A stretch of 64,000 nt of DNA from Marinicella sediminis (lineage in GTDB: Bacteria; Pseudomonadota; Gammaproteobacteria; Xanthomonadales; Marinicellaceae), in assembly GCF_002000055.1 (NCBI RefSeq), contig NZ_MVBD01000005.1, forward strand, positions 248,001-312,000, in the 5' to 3' direction. Positions 1-8,649 of this stretch are shown here, one piece after another. Every line of letters starts with the position of its first letter. Position 1 is the first letter of the stretch. Under the pieces are notes generated by a model. The model was not told the origin of the DNA and searched no databases. It saw only the letters and a list, made by a program, of their open reading frames with translations. The translations under genes were made by a program, and so were the position numbers.

Positions 1-1694
1 TGCGTCCCAGAAAGGACCAGAACCGCATTGGCCGGATGCAAAAGGCCATTTCCAACAGCATCGTAAATTTTGCCCAGAATCATTATCGCAGGATTGGTCA
101 GTTTTCATTGAATCATCGCTACCTGACTGCCAGCGTATTTGTGGGCATACTGGTGATTGGCTTTGGTATGTTCGGCAATGGGTTGGTGAAAAAGAGCTTT
201 ATGCCGGACATTGAATCTGATGAAATCATTGTCAATGTGGTGCTGCCTGAAGGCGCGCCTTACAGCCGGGCCCTGGAAATCCTTGCTCAGTTGCAGCATG
301 CAGAAAAGGCCCTGGAAGAAGAGGTTAATCAGAAAACCGATGGCCAGGGAGGTTTGATAGAAAACTGGTACACCCGTTCAAGGCGTGACAGTGTTATTGC
401 AATTGTGAAACTCACTCCACCCGAAGAACGCCCGGTGGCGGTTCAGAATATGTCGGCCAAAGACGCCTCAGTGCGCTTGCGGGAATTGATGGGTGATGTG
501 CCGGATGCCAAAGAGGTGTCAGTGCAATATACCCAGGGCAACCGTGATCCGGCCTTCGAATTGTCCATCAGACACCCTGATCTGGATGTTTTGCGCTCAG
601 CAACAGCTGAACTTGAAGATCAACTGCGCACTTATGAGAACCTGTATGATGTGAGAAATAACCTGGAAGGTGCTTCTGAAGAAATCCGTATCACCCTGAA
701 GCCGGGGGCCACCAAAATGGGTTTGACCCTGGCTGACGTCAACCGACAGGTCAGACAAGCATACTTTGGAGAAGAGGTGCAGCGTGTGCCACGCAATGGT
801 CAGGATGTGCGGGTCAAAGTCCGCTACCCTGAGGCATCCAGAAGATCCATAGAATCATTGAATAATTTCTATGTGAGAACCAGTGAAGGTCGCGAAGTAC
901 CCTTGCTGGCGGTGGCCAACCTCGAATATGCTCCGGGCATCAAGAGCATTCAGCGATGGAACGGCAGCCGTGCTGCCAGAATCAGTGCTGACCTGAAAGA
1001 CGATGTACGTGGTGACATCAACAAAGACCTGGAAGAAAATTTTTATCCAGCCTGGGAAGCCAAATACCCTGGTATCAGCAGGGGCTCTGTGGGTCAGGCT
1101 GAAGGTGAGGCGCGCTTCCTCAAAGAAGTGATGGGTTTGTACCTGATGGCCTTCTTTGCCATGTATACTTTGCTGGCTGTGGCATTCAAGAGCTACTCGC
1201 AACCCATCCTCATTTTGATTGCCATTCCTTTTGCCTTTGTTGGGGCCATAGTTGGCCATGCAGCACTGGACATGACCATGGCCATCTTCAGTTACTTCGG
1301 GATCGCTGCCGCCGCTGGGGTGGTGGTCAATGACAACCTGGTGTTGATGGATTACTGTAATAAGCTCAGGGAAAAGGGCATGGCGGCCAAAGAAGCCATT
1401 GTGGAAGCTGGTGTGGCTCGTTTCAGACCGATACTGTTGACTTCAGTCACCACCATTGTGGGTTTGATGCCAATGATGATGGAGCGCTCCATCCAGGCAG
1501 CCTTCCTGCAACCCATCGTGGTCTCTCTGGCCTTTGGTGTGTTTATGGCATTCTTTGTGACCTTGTTGATGGTACCGTCTCTGTATGGCATCGGTCTGGA
1601 CATCAAAGCGGGATTCCGTCAATTGTTTAAACGTCAAGCCATCAGCAATGAATCTGCAAGTGAAGTCACTACAGCTGTAACCAACAACAGCTGA
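1..1694 (+). CDS. RND efflux transporter permease, C-terminal half (5' end outside window)
   Basis: The reading frame is open from base 3, so the gene begins upstream of the window; about 563 residues remain of a family that is usually near 1030. What is seen matches the second half of an inner-membrane RND pump: TM7 shortly after the start, a large periplasmic loop beginning with the typical SFMPDIESDEIIVNVVLPEG stretch, then five more hydrophobic segments (TM8-TM12). TM10 carries GVVVNDNLVLMDY, the counterpart of the conserved VNDxIVLxD motif of HAE/AcrB-like transporters. The family exports drugs, metals or lipophilic compounds with a periplasmic adaptor and an outer-membrane channel; substrate cannot be told here. 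The gene ends at a clear terminator shared with a convergent gene. Confidence 0.9.
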   Translation, partial: RPRKDQNRIGRMQKAISNSIVNFAQNHYRRIGQFSLNHRYLTASVFVGILVIGFGMFGNGLVKKSFMPDIESDEIIVNVVLPEGAPYSRALEILAQLQHAEKALEEEVNQKTDGQGGLIENWYTRSRRDSVIAIVKLTPPEERPVAVQNMSAKDASVRLRELMGDVPDAKEVSVQYTQGNRDPAFELSIRHPDLDVLRSATAELEDQLRTYENLYDVRNNLEGASEEIRITLKPGATKMGLTLADVNRQVRQAYFGEEVQRVPRNGQDVRVKVRYPEASRRSIESLNNFYVRTSEGREVPLLAVANLEYAPGIKSIQRWNGSRAARISADLKDDVRGDINKDLEENFYPAWEAKYPGISRGSVGQAEGEARFLKEVMGLYLMAFFAMYTLLAVAFKSYSQPILILIAIPFAFVGAIVGHAALDMTMAIFSYFGIAAAAGVVVNDNLVLMDYCNKLREKGMAAKEAIVEAGVARFRPILLTSVTTIVGLMPMMMERSIQAAFLQPIVVSLAFGVFMAFFVTLLMVPSLYGIGLDIKAGFRQLFKRQAISNESASEVTTAVTNNS

Positions 1695-1716
1695 TCACGC
1701 TGAATCAAATGTTGCC

Positions 1717-1750
1717 AAGCCATGAGTCGTTCGCCGGTTCATGGCTTTTT
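1717..1750 (+). terminator. Intrinsic terminator after the RND gene
   Basis: AAGCCATGA (1717-1725) pairs perfectly with TCATGGCTT (1739-1747), followed by a short T run. It lies 22 bases after the RND stop codon and overlaps the 3' end of the convergent minus-strand gene. Confidence 0.75.
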
Positions 1751-2215
1751 CAATTGTTGCAATGTATTATTCACCAGATTTTGGGTGAACGTCAGATCAG
1801 AAGACTGGCAAATATTGCTGACACAACTGACTGTGCGTTTACTGTAAGGGTTGATGGCAGTTGAAACCTGAATGAAAACCTCCTGCGGGCATAACTCAAT
1901 GGTCTTTCTGCTGTGGTTTAGGTATTGAATGCGGTTGTTATTGGTCATTGCCTGACCTTTGGCAGTCAGAGGTGAGCAGTCAGCATCAATTTCACACCAT
2001 TGAGGTGCATCGATCAAAGCCTGCATGGTTTGCTTGTGTTTTGTGCATTGTCTGGAAGGTGTGATGTTCAGGTCTTTGAGATCAATAAAGCTGATGTCAG
2101 GTTCTTGAGGGTCAGGATTGGGTTGATAAGGTCCATCGAACATAACACGTAACTCAACAATCAGCCAGGCTAACAGTAAAGCAGTTATACCTGCAAATAA
2201 GAAGTGTTTCATCAA
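1739..2215 (-). CDS. Small exported cysteine-containing protein, unknown function
   Basis: A 158-residue protein that I do not recognise. Residues 3-25 form one hydrophobic segment that reads as a signal anchor or uncleaved signal peptide, so the rest should face the periplasm. Six cysteines follow, including a close pair in CEIDADC and another in SCVSNIC, suggesting disulfide bonding; a C-x-x-D-x-D-C arrangement is found in several secreted bacterial proteins of unknown role. It starts with two adjacent Met codons. It is transcribed alone, convergent with the RND gene, with its stop codon inside the shared terminator. It could be a small lipoprotein-like or envelope protein, but there is no lipobox. 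Confidence 0.6.
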   Translation of the reverse strand: MMKHFLFAGITALLLAWLIVELRVMFDGPYQPNPDPQEPDISFIDLKDLNITPSRQCTKHKQTMQALIDAPQWCEIDADCSPLTAKGQAMTNNNRIQYLNHSRKTIELCPQEVFIQVSTAINPYSKRTVSCVSNICQSSDLTFTQNLVNNTLQQLKKP

Positions 2216-2266
2216 TAAGTACCGTGCTGTTTGCCGTTATGACAGATCTCCGGATGGATTGTTCCA

Positions 2267-2300
2267 TAAAAAAAAGCCAGTCTCAAAGACTGGCTTTTTG
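2267..2300 (-). terminator. Terminator of sodB (bidirectional hairpin)
   Basis: AAAAAGCCAGTC (2271-2282) and GACTGGCTTTTT (2288-2299) are a perfect 12-base inverted repeat with a 5-base loop. The A-tract on the plus strand gives a U-tract on the minus-strand transcript just after the sodB stop. Confidence 0.85.
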
Positions 2301-2318
2301 AATGAAATGATGATTGAT

Positions 2319-2897
2319 TTATTTCAGGTTGCCTGCCACATAGTCCCAGTTGACGATGTTCCAGAAATTTTTCAAATATGCACCACGGTCATTGCGGGTA
2401 TCTACATAGTAGGCGTGCTCCCATACGTCACAGGTCAACAGAGGGGTCAGGCCATCGGTCAGTGGGGTGCCGGCATTGAATGTATTGACCAAGTCAACAG
2501 ATCCGTCTTCTTTTTGCACCAGCCATACCCAGCCAGAACCAAATGTTCCGGCGGCCAGTTGGTTAAACGCCGTTACAAATTCAGCAAATCCACCGAACCG
2601 GTCAGCGATTTTCTCTGCCAAAACACCCGAAGGTTCTCCACCACCTTCAGGTGAAAAGCCATTGAAGTAGAACGTGTGGTTCCAGATTTGGGCAGCCTGG
2701 TTGAACATCACGCCTTCAGACTTCTTTACTATGTCTTCCAGAGACATGTCGGCAAATTCAGTGCCTTTGATTAATTCATTTAATTTATTGACATAGGCAT
2801 TGTGGTGTTTACCGTGGTGGTATTCCAGGGTTTCTGCAGAAATGTGTGGCTCCAGCGCGTCTTTGGCATAAGGTAAAGTGGGTAATTCGAATGACAT
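2319..2897 (-). CDS. sodB: Superoxide dismutase, iron type
   Basis: Cytoplasmic enzyme of 192 residues that dismutates superoxide to oxygen and hydrogen peroxide; the length equals that of classical SodB. The four metal ligands are visible: His27 in EYHHGKHH, His74 in NHTFYF, and Asp157 and His161 in [10 protein letters not shown]. Gln70 in the AAQIWNHTF stretch is the placement typical of Fe rather than Mn enzymes. A good Shine-Dalgarno (AAGGAGT on the minus strand) precedes the ATG. The gene stands alone between two divergent or convergent neighbours and has its own terminator. Fe versus cambialistic metal use cannot be decided from sequence alone. Confidence 0.96.
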   Translation of the reverse strand: MSFELPTLPYAKDALEPHISAETLEYHHGKHHNAYVNKLNELIKGTEFADMSLEDIVKKSEGVMFNQAAQIWNHTFYFNGFSPEGGGEPSGVLAEKIADRFGGFAEFVTAFNQLAAGTFGSGWVWLVQKEDGSVDLVNTFNAGTPLTDGLTPLLTCDVWEHAYYVDTRNDRGAYLKNFWNIVNWDYVAGNLK

Positions 2898-3020
2898 ACA
2901 TGACTCCTTGTTAAATGAAAATGGATAAAAAAACTATGTTGGGCTGTTTTGCATATTTTAAAGGGCTTGTTATAAGATGAACGTGAAAAAGCTGTTAACT
3001 GAGTCAATGGAGGTCGCATT

Positions 3021-3566
3021 ATGCAGTCACAACAAGTGATTGATTTCTGGTTTGATGAGCTGAGTGCCAGGCAATGGTTTACTCAGGATTCAGATCTGGA
3101 TCAAATCATCGGGAAAAGGTTCGGAAAGCTTTATCAACAGGCCGTTCAGTGTGAGCTGTATGGCTGGCGATCAACTGTTGAAGGAAGGCTGGCTGAAATC
3201 ATTGTACTGGATCAGTTCTCCCGCAACATGTTCAGGGGACAGGCGGCGGCTTTTGCCTTCGATCCATTGGCAGTGGCATTGACACAGGCAGCCATTGATG
3301 TGGGTGCTGATCAGGAGTTGGTTACACAACCAGCCAAGTTGGCTTTTTTATACATGCCATTGATGCACAGTGAGTCATCAGTGATACACCAGCAGGCAGT
3401 GAAAAAATTCAGCCAACCAGGCCTTGAAGATAACCTGGCTTTTGAATACCGGCACAAGGCCATCATTGACCGATTCGGTCGATACCCACATCGCAATGCC
3501 ATATTGGGCAGGGAGTCAACACCTGAAGAACAACAATTTCTTACTCAGCCGGGCTCCTCTTTTTAA
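3021..3566 (+). CDS. DUF924 family protein
   Basis: A 181-residue soluble protein with the DUF924 pattern: an N-terminal VIDFWFDEL, an ILDQFSRNMFRG-like central motif (here IVLDQFSRNMFRG), FLYMPLMHSE, and a C-terminal RFGRYPHRN block ahead of GRESTPEE. Members form all-alpha TPR-like folds; no biochemical role is established that I know of. A strong GGAGG ribosome binding site lies 7 bases before the ATG. It is divergent from sodB, sharing a 123-base intergenic region, and monocistronic as far as can be seen. Confidence 0.88.
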   Translation: MQSQQVIDFWFDELSARQWFTQDSDLDQIIGKRFGKLYQQAVQCELYGWRSTVEGRLAEIIVLDQFSRNMFRGQAAAFAFDPLAVALTQAAIDVGADQELVTQPAKLAFLYMPLMHSESSVIHQQAVKKFSQPGLEDNLAFEYRHKAIIDRFGRYPHRNAILGRESTPEEQQFLTQPGSSF

Positions 3567-3700
3567 TTCTGCAAGTGACAAAATTTGTTGCTGGCCCTTG
3601 CAAAATCAACAGGGGTTGGTTGAATTGTAAAATTAAGTGTCAAAACCCTGGCAGACAGTGGGCCAATGAGTTTTCATTCGATTTCTGAGCGCATTGCGCG

Positions 3701-3706
3701 TATAAT
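3701..3706 (+). promoter_or_regulatory. Candidate -10 box for fumC
   Basis: A perfect TATAAT lies 31 bases before the fumC ATG. The region where a -35 box would sit (TTCGAT at 3677-3682, 18-base spacing) is weak, so the promoter may depend on an activator or on the -10 context. Confidence 0.4.
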
Positions 3707-3736
3707 TTCGGCTCGTTTTTAAACCGACCAGATTAA

Positions 3737-5122
3737 ATGACTGAATTTCGAATTGAAAAAGACAGCATGGGCGAACTGAAAGTGCCGGCCGATGCCCTCT
3801 ATGGTGCCCAGACACAAAGGGCCGTCAATAATTTTCCCATCAGTGATCTGACCATGCCACGGGCTTTCATCAATGCGTTGGGGTTGATCAAGGCTGCGGC
3901 AGCAGAAGCCAATGTGTCTTTGGGTCACATGGATCAGGCCATTGCAGATGCAGTTATCAATGCCGCTAAAAAAGTTCAGTCAGGCGAAGTTGATACCCAT
4001 TTTCCGGTGGATGTTTTTCAGACAGGTTCCGGTACCAGTTCAAACATGAATTGCAATGAGGTCATTTCACATCTGGCCAGTACCGATGAACTGTTCATCC
4101 ATCCCAACGATCATGTCAACATGGGGCAAAGCTCCAATGATGTGATTCCCACAGCGATTGCAGTCAGTGCCACCTTAACGACCAGTGAACTGCTGATACC
4201 TGCCTTACAAGACTTCGTTCAGGTTTGTCGCAGTAAAGCCACAGATCTGGATCATGTGGTTAAAACCGGCCGGACGCATCTGATGGATGCCATGCCGGTG
4301 ACCTTCGGCCAGGAATTAAACACCTGGGCCAGTACCATTGAAACCAACATCCGGCGATTACAGGATACCCTGACCAGGGTCTCGCAATTACCGCAGGGTG
4401 GAACTGCAGTGGGTACAGGCATCAATGCAGATCCTGCCTTTGGTGGTTTGTTTGCTGAAAAACTGACTTCTGCCACTGGTGTGAATTTCAGTTCAATGGA
4501 CAATAAATTTGACGGCATCAGTGCCCAGGATAACATCGTTGAATTATCCGGTCAGTTGAAAGTGGTGGCCACCACCTTAATGAAAGTAGCCAACGATTTA
4601 CGCTGGATGAACTCTGGCCCATTGGCTGGTATTGGTGAAATTGAGCTGCCATCTTTACAGCCTGGCAGCAGCATCATGCCAGGAAAAGTTAATCCGGTGG
4701 TGCCAGAAGCCATGGCCATGGTCTGTGCCCAGGTCATTGGTAATGATGCCACAGTAACTGTGGCTGGACAATCCGGTAATTTTCAGCTTAACGTCATGTT
4801 ACCGGTCATTGCGTATAATGTGTTGCAAAGTATCCACATACTCAGCACAGCCAGCAAAGAGTTGGCGCACTCTGCCATCAAGGGGTTCAAGGTGAACCTG
4901 GATGCAGTCAGTGAAAATGTGGGTAAAAATCCAATTCTGGTTACGGCATTGAATGCCGTGATCGGGTATGACCTGGGGGCAAAAATTGCCAAACAGGCTT
5001 ACAAAGAGAAACGTTCTGTGTTGGACGTCACCAAGGAAAACACAGATTTATCCGAGGCTGAAATCAAAGCCATTCTGGATCCGATTAAATTGACCACTGG
5101 TGGTATTGAGGAAAAACAATGA
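3737..5122 (+). CDS. fumC: Fumarate hydratase class II
   Basis: TCA-cycle enzyme interconverting fumarate and L-malate in the cytoplasm; it is the oxygen-stable, iron-free class. The 461-residue length is typical. The signature loop GSSIMPGKVNP is at residues 310-320 and contains the catalytic serine; earlier blocks GSGTSSNMNCNEV, HVNMGQSSNDVIPTA and KTGRTHLMDAMPVT are the substrate-binding segments. Aspartase and argininosuccinate lyase share the fold, but the TGSGTSSNMN and THLMDAMP wording is that of FumC. Its stop codon overlaps the start of the next gene by 4 bases (ATGA), implying translational coupling with an exported protein of unknown function. Confidence 0.96.
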   Translation: MTEFRIEKDSMGELKVPADALYGAQTQRAVNNFPISDLTMPRAFINALGLIKAAAAEANVSLGHMDQAIADAVINAAKKVQSGEVDTHFPVDVFQTGSGTSSNMNCNEVISHLASTDELFIHPNDHVNMGQSSNDVIPTAIAVSATLTTSELLIPALQDFVQVCRSKATDLDHVVKTGRTHLMDAMPVTFGQELNTWASTIETNIRRLQDTLTRVSQLPQGGTAVGTGINADPAFGGLFAEKLTSATGVNFSSMDNKFDGISAQDNIVELSGQLKVVATTLMKVANDLRWMNSGPLAGIGEIELPSLQPGSSIMPGKVNPVVPEAMAMVCAQVIGNDATVTVAGQSGNFQLNVMLPVIAYNVLQSIHILSTASKELAHSAIKGFKVNLDAVSENVGKNPILVTALNAVIGYDLGAKIAKQAYKEKRSVLDVTKENTDLSEAEIKAILDPIKLTTGGIEEKQ

Positions 5123-6285
5123 AGAAAGTATTAACCATAACCCTGTTACTGATTACCTCCCTGAGCTGGGCAGAATTGCCATCTTGGGGGATGACGGAAA
5201 ATCAATATAAGTTACCAAATGCAAGCACTAAATTTGGTGAGATTGGTGCGCAAGCTGCCAAGAACAATTGGCTGCTGAAAATCACTGCACCCAAGGACTG
5301 GCACAATAAGATTCGCATGGGCCTGACAGATTCAGGTGCCCGTGATGTGCAGGTCAACTTCAAAGACTCACTGTACAACAGCATTGCCATTTCTGCTGTA
5401 CCTGGCATCAAAATGGCCAAAGTGTCTTCCAGCAACGGCAGCACGGCAACTGTTCAAAAACAAGTGGTGATTGATAAACCTGAATTTGACACCGAAGTTG
5501 ACGCGCCTGAATTTGGTGACATAGAAATACCCAATAACGGTGATGAATTACTGGGTGAAATCAATAAATTGGAAATCGCTGTTCCTGTTGCCCAGCCAAG
5601 TGCCACTGCTGCAGCCCAGCCAGCCAGGCCATCAACCAACATCCGGGCAGAAAATTCAGGAGGTCAGATTGCTGCCACTCCGGTGCTTTCTGCCGATGAT
5701 CAGGCCACTGCCACGCGTGAAGAAAATAAGGAAGACCTGCGCAGAAAATACGCCCGAGCCAAGCGGGTCGAAAAGAACCTCAGTTACACCAGTATCACCA
5801 GCAAAGATGACCTGTTCATCAAAGGTGATGTGGTGTTAATCAAACGCTTCATCAACCAAGGTGTGGTGTTGTTTTTCTGGATGAATGAAGCTTATGATCC
5901 AGCGGTTCATAAGCTGGTAGAGAAGGGTTCTGGAAAATACCGCAAAGATCCTGAAGCAGTGGCTGGTGACCAGGTGGATGCCAAAGTGGCCGAAAAAACT
6001 GAAGAAAAAGTCATTGAACCAACCAGCCTCGATTTCGTTGCGGTGGATGATGTGATTGAAGATCAGGATGATTTACGCCGCAGCCATGCCAGAAATAAAA
6101 GGGTAGATGTGAGCATTTCAGCCTCCCAATTGAAGAGTGAAGATATCTTGTATGTACAAAATAAGACGGTATTGGTTGAACGACCCATCACCAGTTCCCA
6201 GAGTGCATACTTCTGGTTGGTTGGTGATACCACCATTAATCTGGAAGTTGAACGCACAGGTGATAATGAATTCGAAATTCAATAG
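5119..6285 (+). CDS. Exported protein with two copies of an ~55-residue domain, unknown function
   Basis: A 388-residue protein with a clear Sec signal peptide (residues 1-18, cleavage after SWA). I do not recognise the family. Its main feature is an internal duplication: DLRRKYARAKRV at about residue 206 and DLRRSHARNKRV at about residue 318 each begin a segment that continues with a short helix, a 'DDLF/EDILYV' strand, a '(V)LIKR/LVERPI' strand and an aromatic FFW or YFW strand. The copies are separated by an acidic linker; another Ala/Pro/Gln-rich linker (about residues 155-205) precedes the first. Coupled to fumC upstream and touching a histidine kinase downstream, it may be a periplasmic or surface component of that sensory operon; this is inference. 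Confidence 0.7.
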   Translation: MKKVLTITLLLITSLSWAELPSWGMTENQYKLPNASTKFGEIGAQAAKNNWLLKITAPKDWHNKIRMGLTDSGARDVQVNFKDSLYNSIAISAVPGIKMAKVSSSNGSTATVQKQVVIDKPEFDTEVDAPEFGDIEIPNNGDELLGEINKLEIAVPVAQPSATAAAQPARPSTNIRAENSGGQIAATPVLSADDQATATREENKEDLRRKYARAKRVEKNLSYTSITSKDDLFIKGDVVLIKRFINQGVVLFFWMNEAYDPAVHKLVEKGSGKYRKDPEAVAGDQVDAKVAEKTEEKVIEPTSLDFVAVDDVIEDQDDLRRSHARNKRVDVSISASQLKSEDILYVQNKTVLVERPITSSQSAYFWLVGDTTINLEVERTGDNEFEIQ

Positions 6286-7409
6286 TGGTTTATCGCTATT
6301 CTCACATTAAACTCATCAGACTGGCTGGGCTCATTATTTGGCTCAGCCTGTCGATCCCGCTGTTTCTGCAGTTTGATACACTGAATCAAACCTTCGGTAT
6401 CTACCTCACAGCTCATTTGTGTTTTGGCCTGATCTTTTGGTTTGTGACCAATAAGATGAGACAGCTCAATTTTAAAGTCAAAGCCTGGTTGTCGATTATT
6501 TCACTGGTTTTTCTGGTGCTGGTGATCAATCACATCACCGACAGTGCCACAGGTATCTTATATGCGTTGATCATTTCGGTTTTGCTGGCCTGGTTGTTTC
6601 CGGTCCGACAAAGCTTGCTGATATTGACTGTCTACAATGTGTTGATTGGATTGCAGTTCAATTACCTCGGTAGTGATTTGGAAATCAAGGCATCGCAGTA
6701 TATGCTGTTCTTTGTATACCTGGGGGTCTCGGTGTTTTCCTTTATCATTTCCCTGGTTGCCTACCGTCAGCAGAATGCCAAAGAAGAATTGCGTATGTTG
6801 AACACGGAATTGAAAGCCACTCAGGTATTGCTGGCTGACTCATCAAGAATCAATGAGCGGTTGAGGATTTCCAGAGAATTGCATGATTTGATTGGCCATC
6901 ACTTGACCGCACTGACACTGAATCTGGAAGCGGCTTCTCACATGACCGAAGGCAAACCGCAATCTTATGTCAGAAAAGCCCATTCAATTGCCAGATTATT
7001 GCTTGCTGATGTTCGTGAAGTGGTGGGTAAATTCCGTCAGTCCGGCACCCTCGATCTGGGTCAGGCTGTCACCGAATTGCTGGAAGGTTTGCCGGGCCTG
7101 AAAGTCAACAAAGAAATTCCGGATCCATTTTTGGTAGAAGACCCCAAATTGGCGCAAACCATCCTGCGTTGTGCTCAGGAGCTGATTACCAACACCATGA
7201 AACACGCTCAGGCCAGTCGCATTTTTGTCTCTCTGGAACGCACACAGGATCACATTCGTCTGGTGGTCCGGGACAACGGTGTGGGCTTGGGCAAATCCGT
7301 GGCCGGCAATGGCATGACAGGAATGTCAGAACGTGTTAAATTACTGGATGGGCAGTATGAATGTGAATCAAATAACGGATTGCAGTCCATCTTAACCTTC
7401 CCGATATAG
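6285..7409 (+). CDS. Membrane sensor histidine kinase (HisKA_3 / NarL-partner type)
   Basis: A 374-residue kinase. The N-terminal ~160 residues carry about six hydrophobic segments with little extracytoplasmic loop, as in DesK/LiaS-like intramembrane sensors. A linker helix leads to the dimerisation domain RISRELHDLIGHH, with His200 as the phospho-acceptor, and the HATPase domain ends with DNGVGLG (from about residue 330) and GMTGMSERV. The start is GTG, overlapping the previous TAG by one base (TAGTG). The response regulator follows 11 bases later. The signal is unknown; lipid state or cell envelope stress would be typical for kinases of this layout. The C-terminal catalytic domain looks complete. 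Confidence 0.93.
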   Translation: MVYRYSHIKLIRLAGLIIWLSLSIPLFLQFDTLNQTFGIYLTAHLCFGLIFWFVTNKMRQLNFKVKAWLSIISLVFLVLVINHITDSATGILYALIISVLLAWLFPVRQSLLILTVYNVLIGLQFNYLGSDLEIKASQYMLFFVYLGVSVFSFIISLVAYRQQNAKEELRMLNTELKATQVLLADSSRINERLRISRELHDLIGHHLTALTLNLEAASHMTEGKPQSYVRKAHSIARLLLADVREVVGKFRQSGTLDLGQAVTELLEGLPGLKVNKEIPDPFLVEDPKLAQTILRCAQELITNTMKHAQASRIFVSLERTQDHIRLVVRDNGVGLGKSVAGNGMTGMSERVKLLDGQYECESNNGLQSILTFPI

Positions 7410-7420
7410 CAGAGAACAAC

Positions 7421-8062
7421 ATGATAAAGGTTTTATTAGTAGACGATCAGAATCTGGTGCGCCAGGGCGTTCAGGCCTTACTGGACATCGCTGATGACAT
7501 AGAAGTGATTGGTGAGGCCAGGTCTGGCCAGGAAGCCATCGAAATGGTGCCCGAACTCAATCCTGATGTGGTCTTACTGGACATGCGAATGCCTGGTATG
7601 TCCGGTCTGGATGTGTTGCATGAGTTGTCTCAGAGCAATCAATTGCCTCCAACCATCATCCTGACCACTTTTGATGACGAAGAATTGATCCTGGCTGGAG
7701 TCAAAGCCGGTGCCAAAGGCTACTTACTGAAAGACGTTCCTCTCGAGGAGCTGGTGGAAGGCATTAAACAGGTGGCAGAAGGTAAAACCATTGTCAGACC
7801 GCAAATCACCGAGCGTATTCTGGAAAGTGTGGAAGGGCTGAAGAATGATTTTATCAGCTTTGAACGGCCGGACCCGTTGACCAATCGGGAAACGGAAATC
7901 CTGCGTTTGATGGCTGGTGGATACAGCAACAAAGAAATCGCCAATTCAATTTTTGTTGCTGAGGGAACAGTAAAAAACCACGTTTCCAACATTTTGTCAA
8001 AACTCGGGGTTCGTGACCGCACCCGTGCTGTACTGAAAGCATTGGAACTGGGGTTGATCTGA
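7421..8062 (+). CDS. Response regulator, NarL/LuxR family
   Basis: A 213-residue two-domain regulator. The receiver domain has the acidic pair in LLVDDQ, the phosphorylation site Asp54 in VLLDMRMPGMSG, the switch Thr in ILTTFDDEE and the conserved Lys in YLLKDVP. The C-terminal LuxR-type helix-turn-helix reads LTNRETEILRLMAGGYSNKE followed by GTVKNHVSNILSKLGVRDR. It forms a pair with the kinase immediately upstream and probably controls this operon or envelope genes. It is spaced 2 bases before miaE, so the pair is likely co-transcribed with the tRNA-modification gene. Confidence 0.94.
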   Translation: MIKVLLVDDQNLVRQGVQALLDIADDIEVIGEARSGQEAIEMVPELNPDVVLLDMRMPGMSGLDVLHELSQSNQLPPTIILTTFDDEELILAGVKAGAKGYLLKDVPLEELVEGIKQVAEGKTIVRPQITERILESVEGLKNDFISFERPDPLTNRETEILRLMAGGYSNKEIANSIFVAEGTVKNHVSNILSKLGVRDRTRAVLKALELGLI

Positions 8063-8064
8063 AA

Positions 8065-8649
8065 GTGAGTGTGCTGGAATTTGAACTGCGGTTGCCTACC
8101 CCCGCTGAATGGGTTGATGTGGCCAAATCTGACTTCAATGCTTTTTTACAGGACCATGCGGCCTGTGAACGCAAAGCGGCAGCTCTGGCGATGTCTATGG
8201 TGCAACACTATCCGGATAAGCCCGATTTGATTCGAGGCATGATTGACCTGGCTATGGAAGAAATGGCCCATTTCAGGGAAGTGATGAAAATCATGCTTGA
8301 ACGGGGCTTACAACAGGCCAATGATGAAAAAGATCCATACATCAAACAACTGCTGCAACAAATCAGAAAAAACGGTGAGACTTATTTGCTGGACCGGCTG
8401 CTGATCTTCAGTATAGTGGAAAAGCGCGGACATGAACGATTCCAGATGATGGGTGAAGCTTTGGAAGACCCCAAAATGAAGGATTTCTATATCCGACTGG
8501 CCAAAGCCGAATACCGACACTACACACTGTTTATCAAGTTGGCACATCAGTATTATGACGCACAACAAGTAAACCAACGCCTTGATGAACTGTTGGATGC
8601 CGAAGCTCACATCATTAAAAACTTGCCATTTCGTGCTGCCGTGCACTGA
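8065..8649 (+). CDS. miaE: tRNA 2-methylthio-N6-isopentenyladenosine-37 hydroxylase
   Basis: MiaE is a non-heme di-iron monooxygenase that hydroxylates ms2i6A at position 37 of tRNAs reading U-starting codons, using oxygen. The 194-residue protein has the ferritin-like ligand set: Glu in HAACERKAA, EEMAHF, EKRGHERF and AEYRHY, in four helices. A GTG start codon is used 2 bases after the response-regulator stop. Its presence implies aerobic growth and the MiaA/MiaB pathway elsewhere. Placement in a two-component operon is uncommon. The 3' end overlaps the following glycosyltransferase start (TGATG). Confidence 0.92.
   Translation: MSVLEFELRLPTPAEWVDVAKSDFNAFLQDHAACERKAAALAMSMVQHYPDKPDLIRGMIDLAMEEMAHFREVMKIMLERGLQQANDEKDPYIKQLLQQIRKNGETYLLDRLLIFSIVEKRGHERFQMMGEALEDPKMKDFYIRLAKAEYRHYTLFIKLAHQYYDAQQVNQRLDELLDAEAHIIKNLPFRAAVH

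Noticed and set aside
855-1606. Minus-strand open frames opposite the RND transporter gene
   Set aside because: They run antisense to a strongly conserved membrane protein and show no domain or signal.
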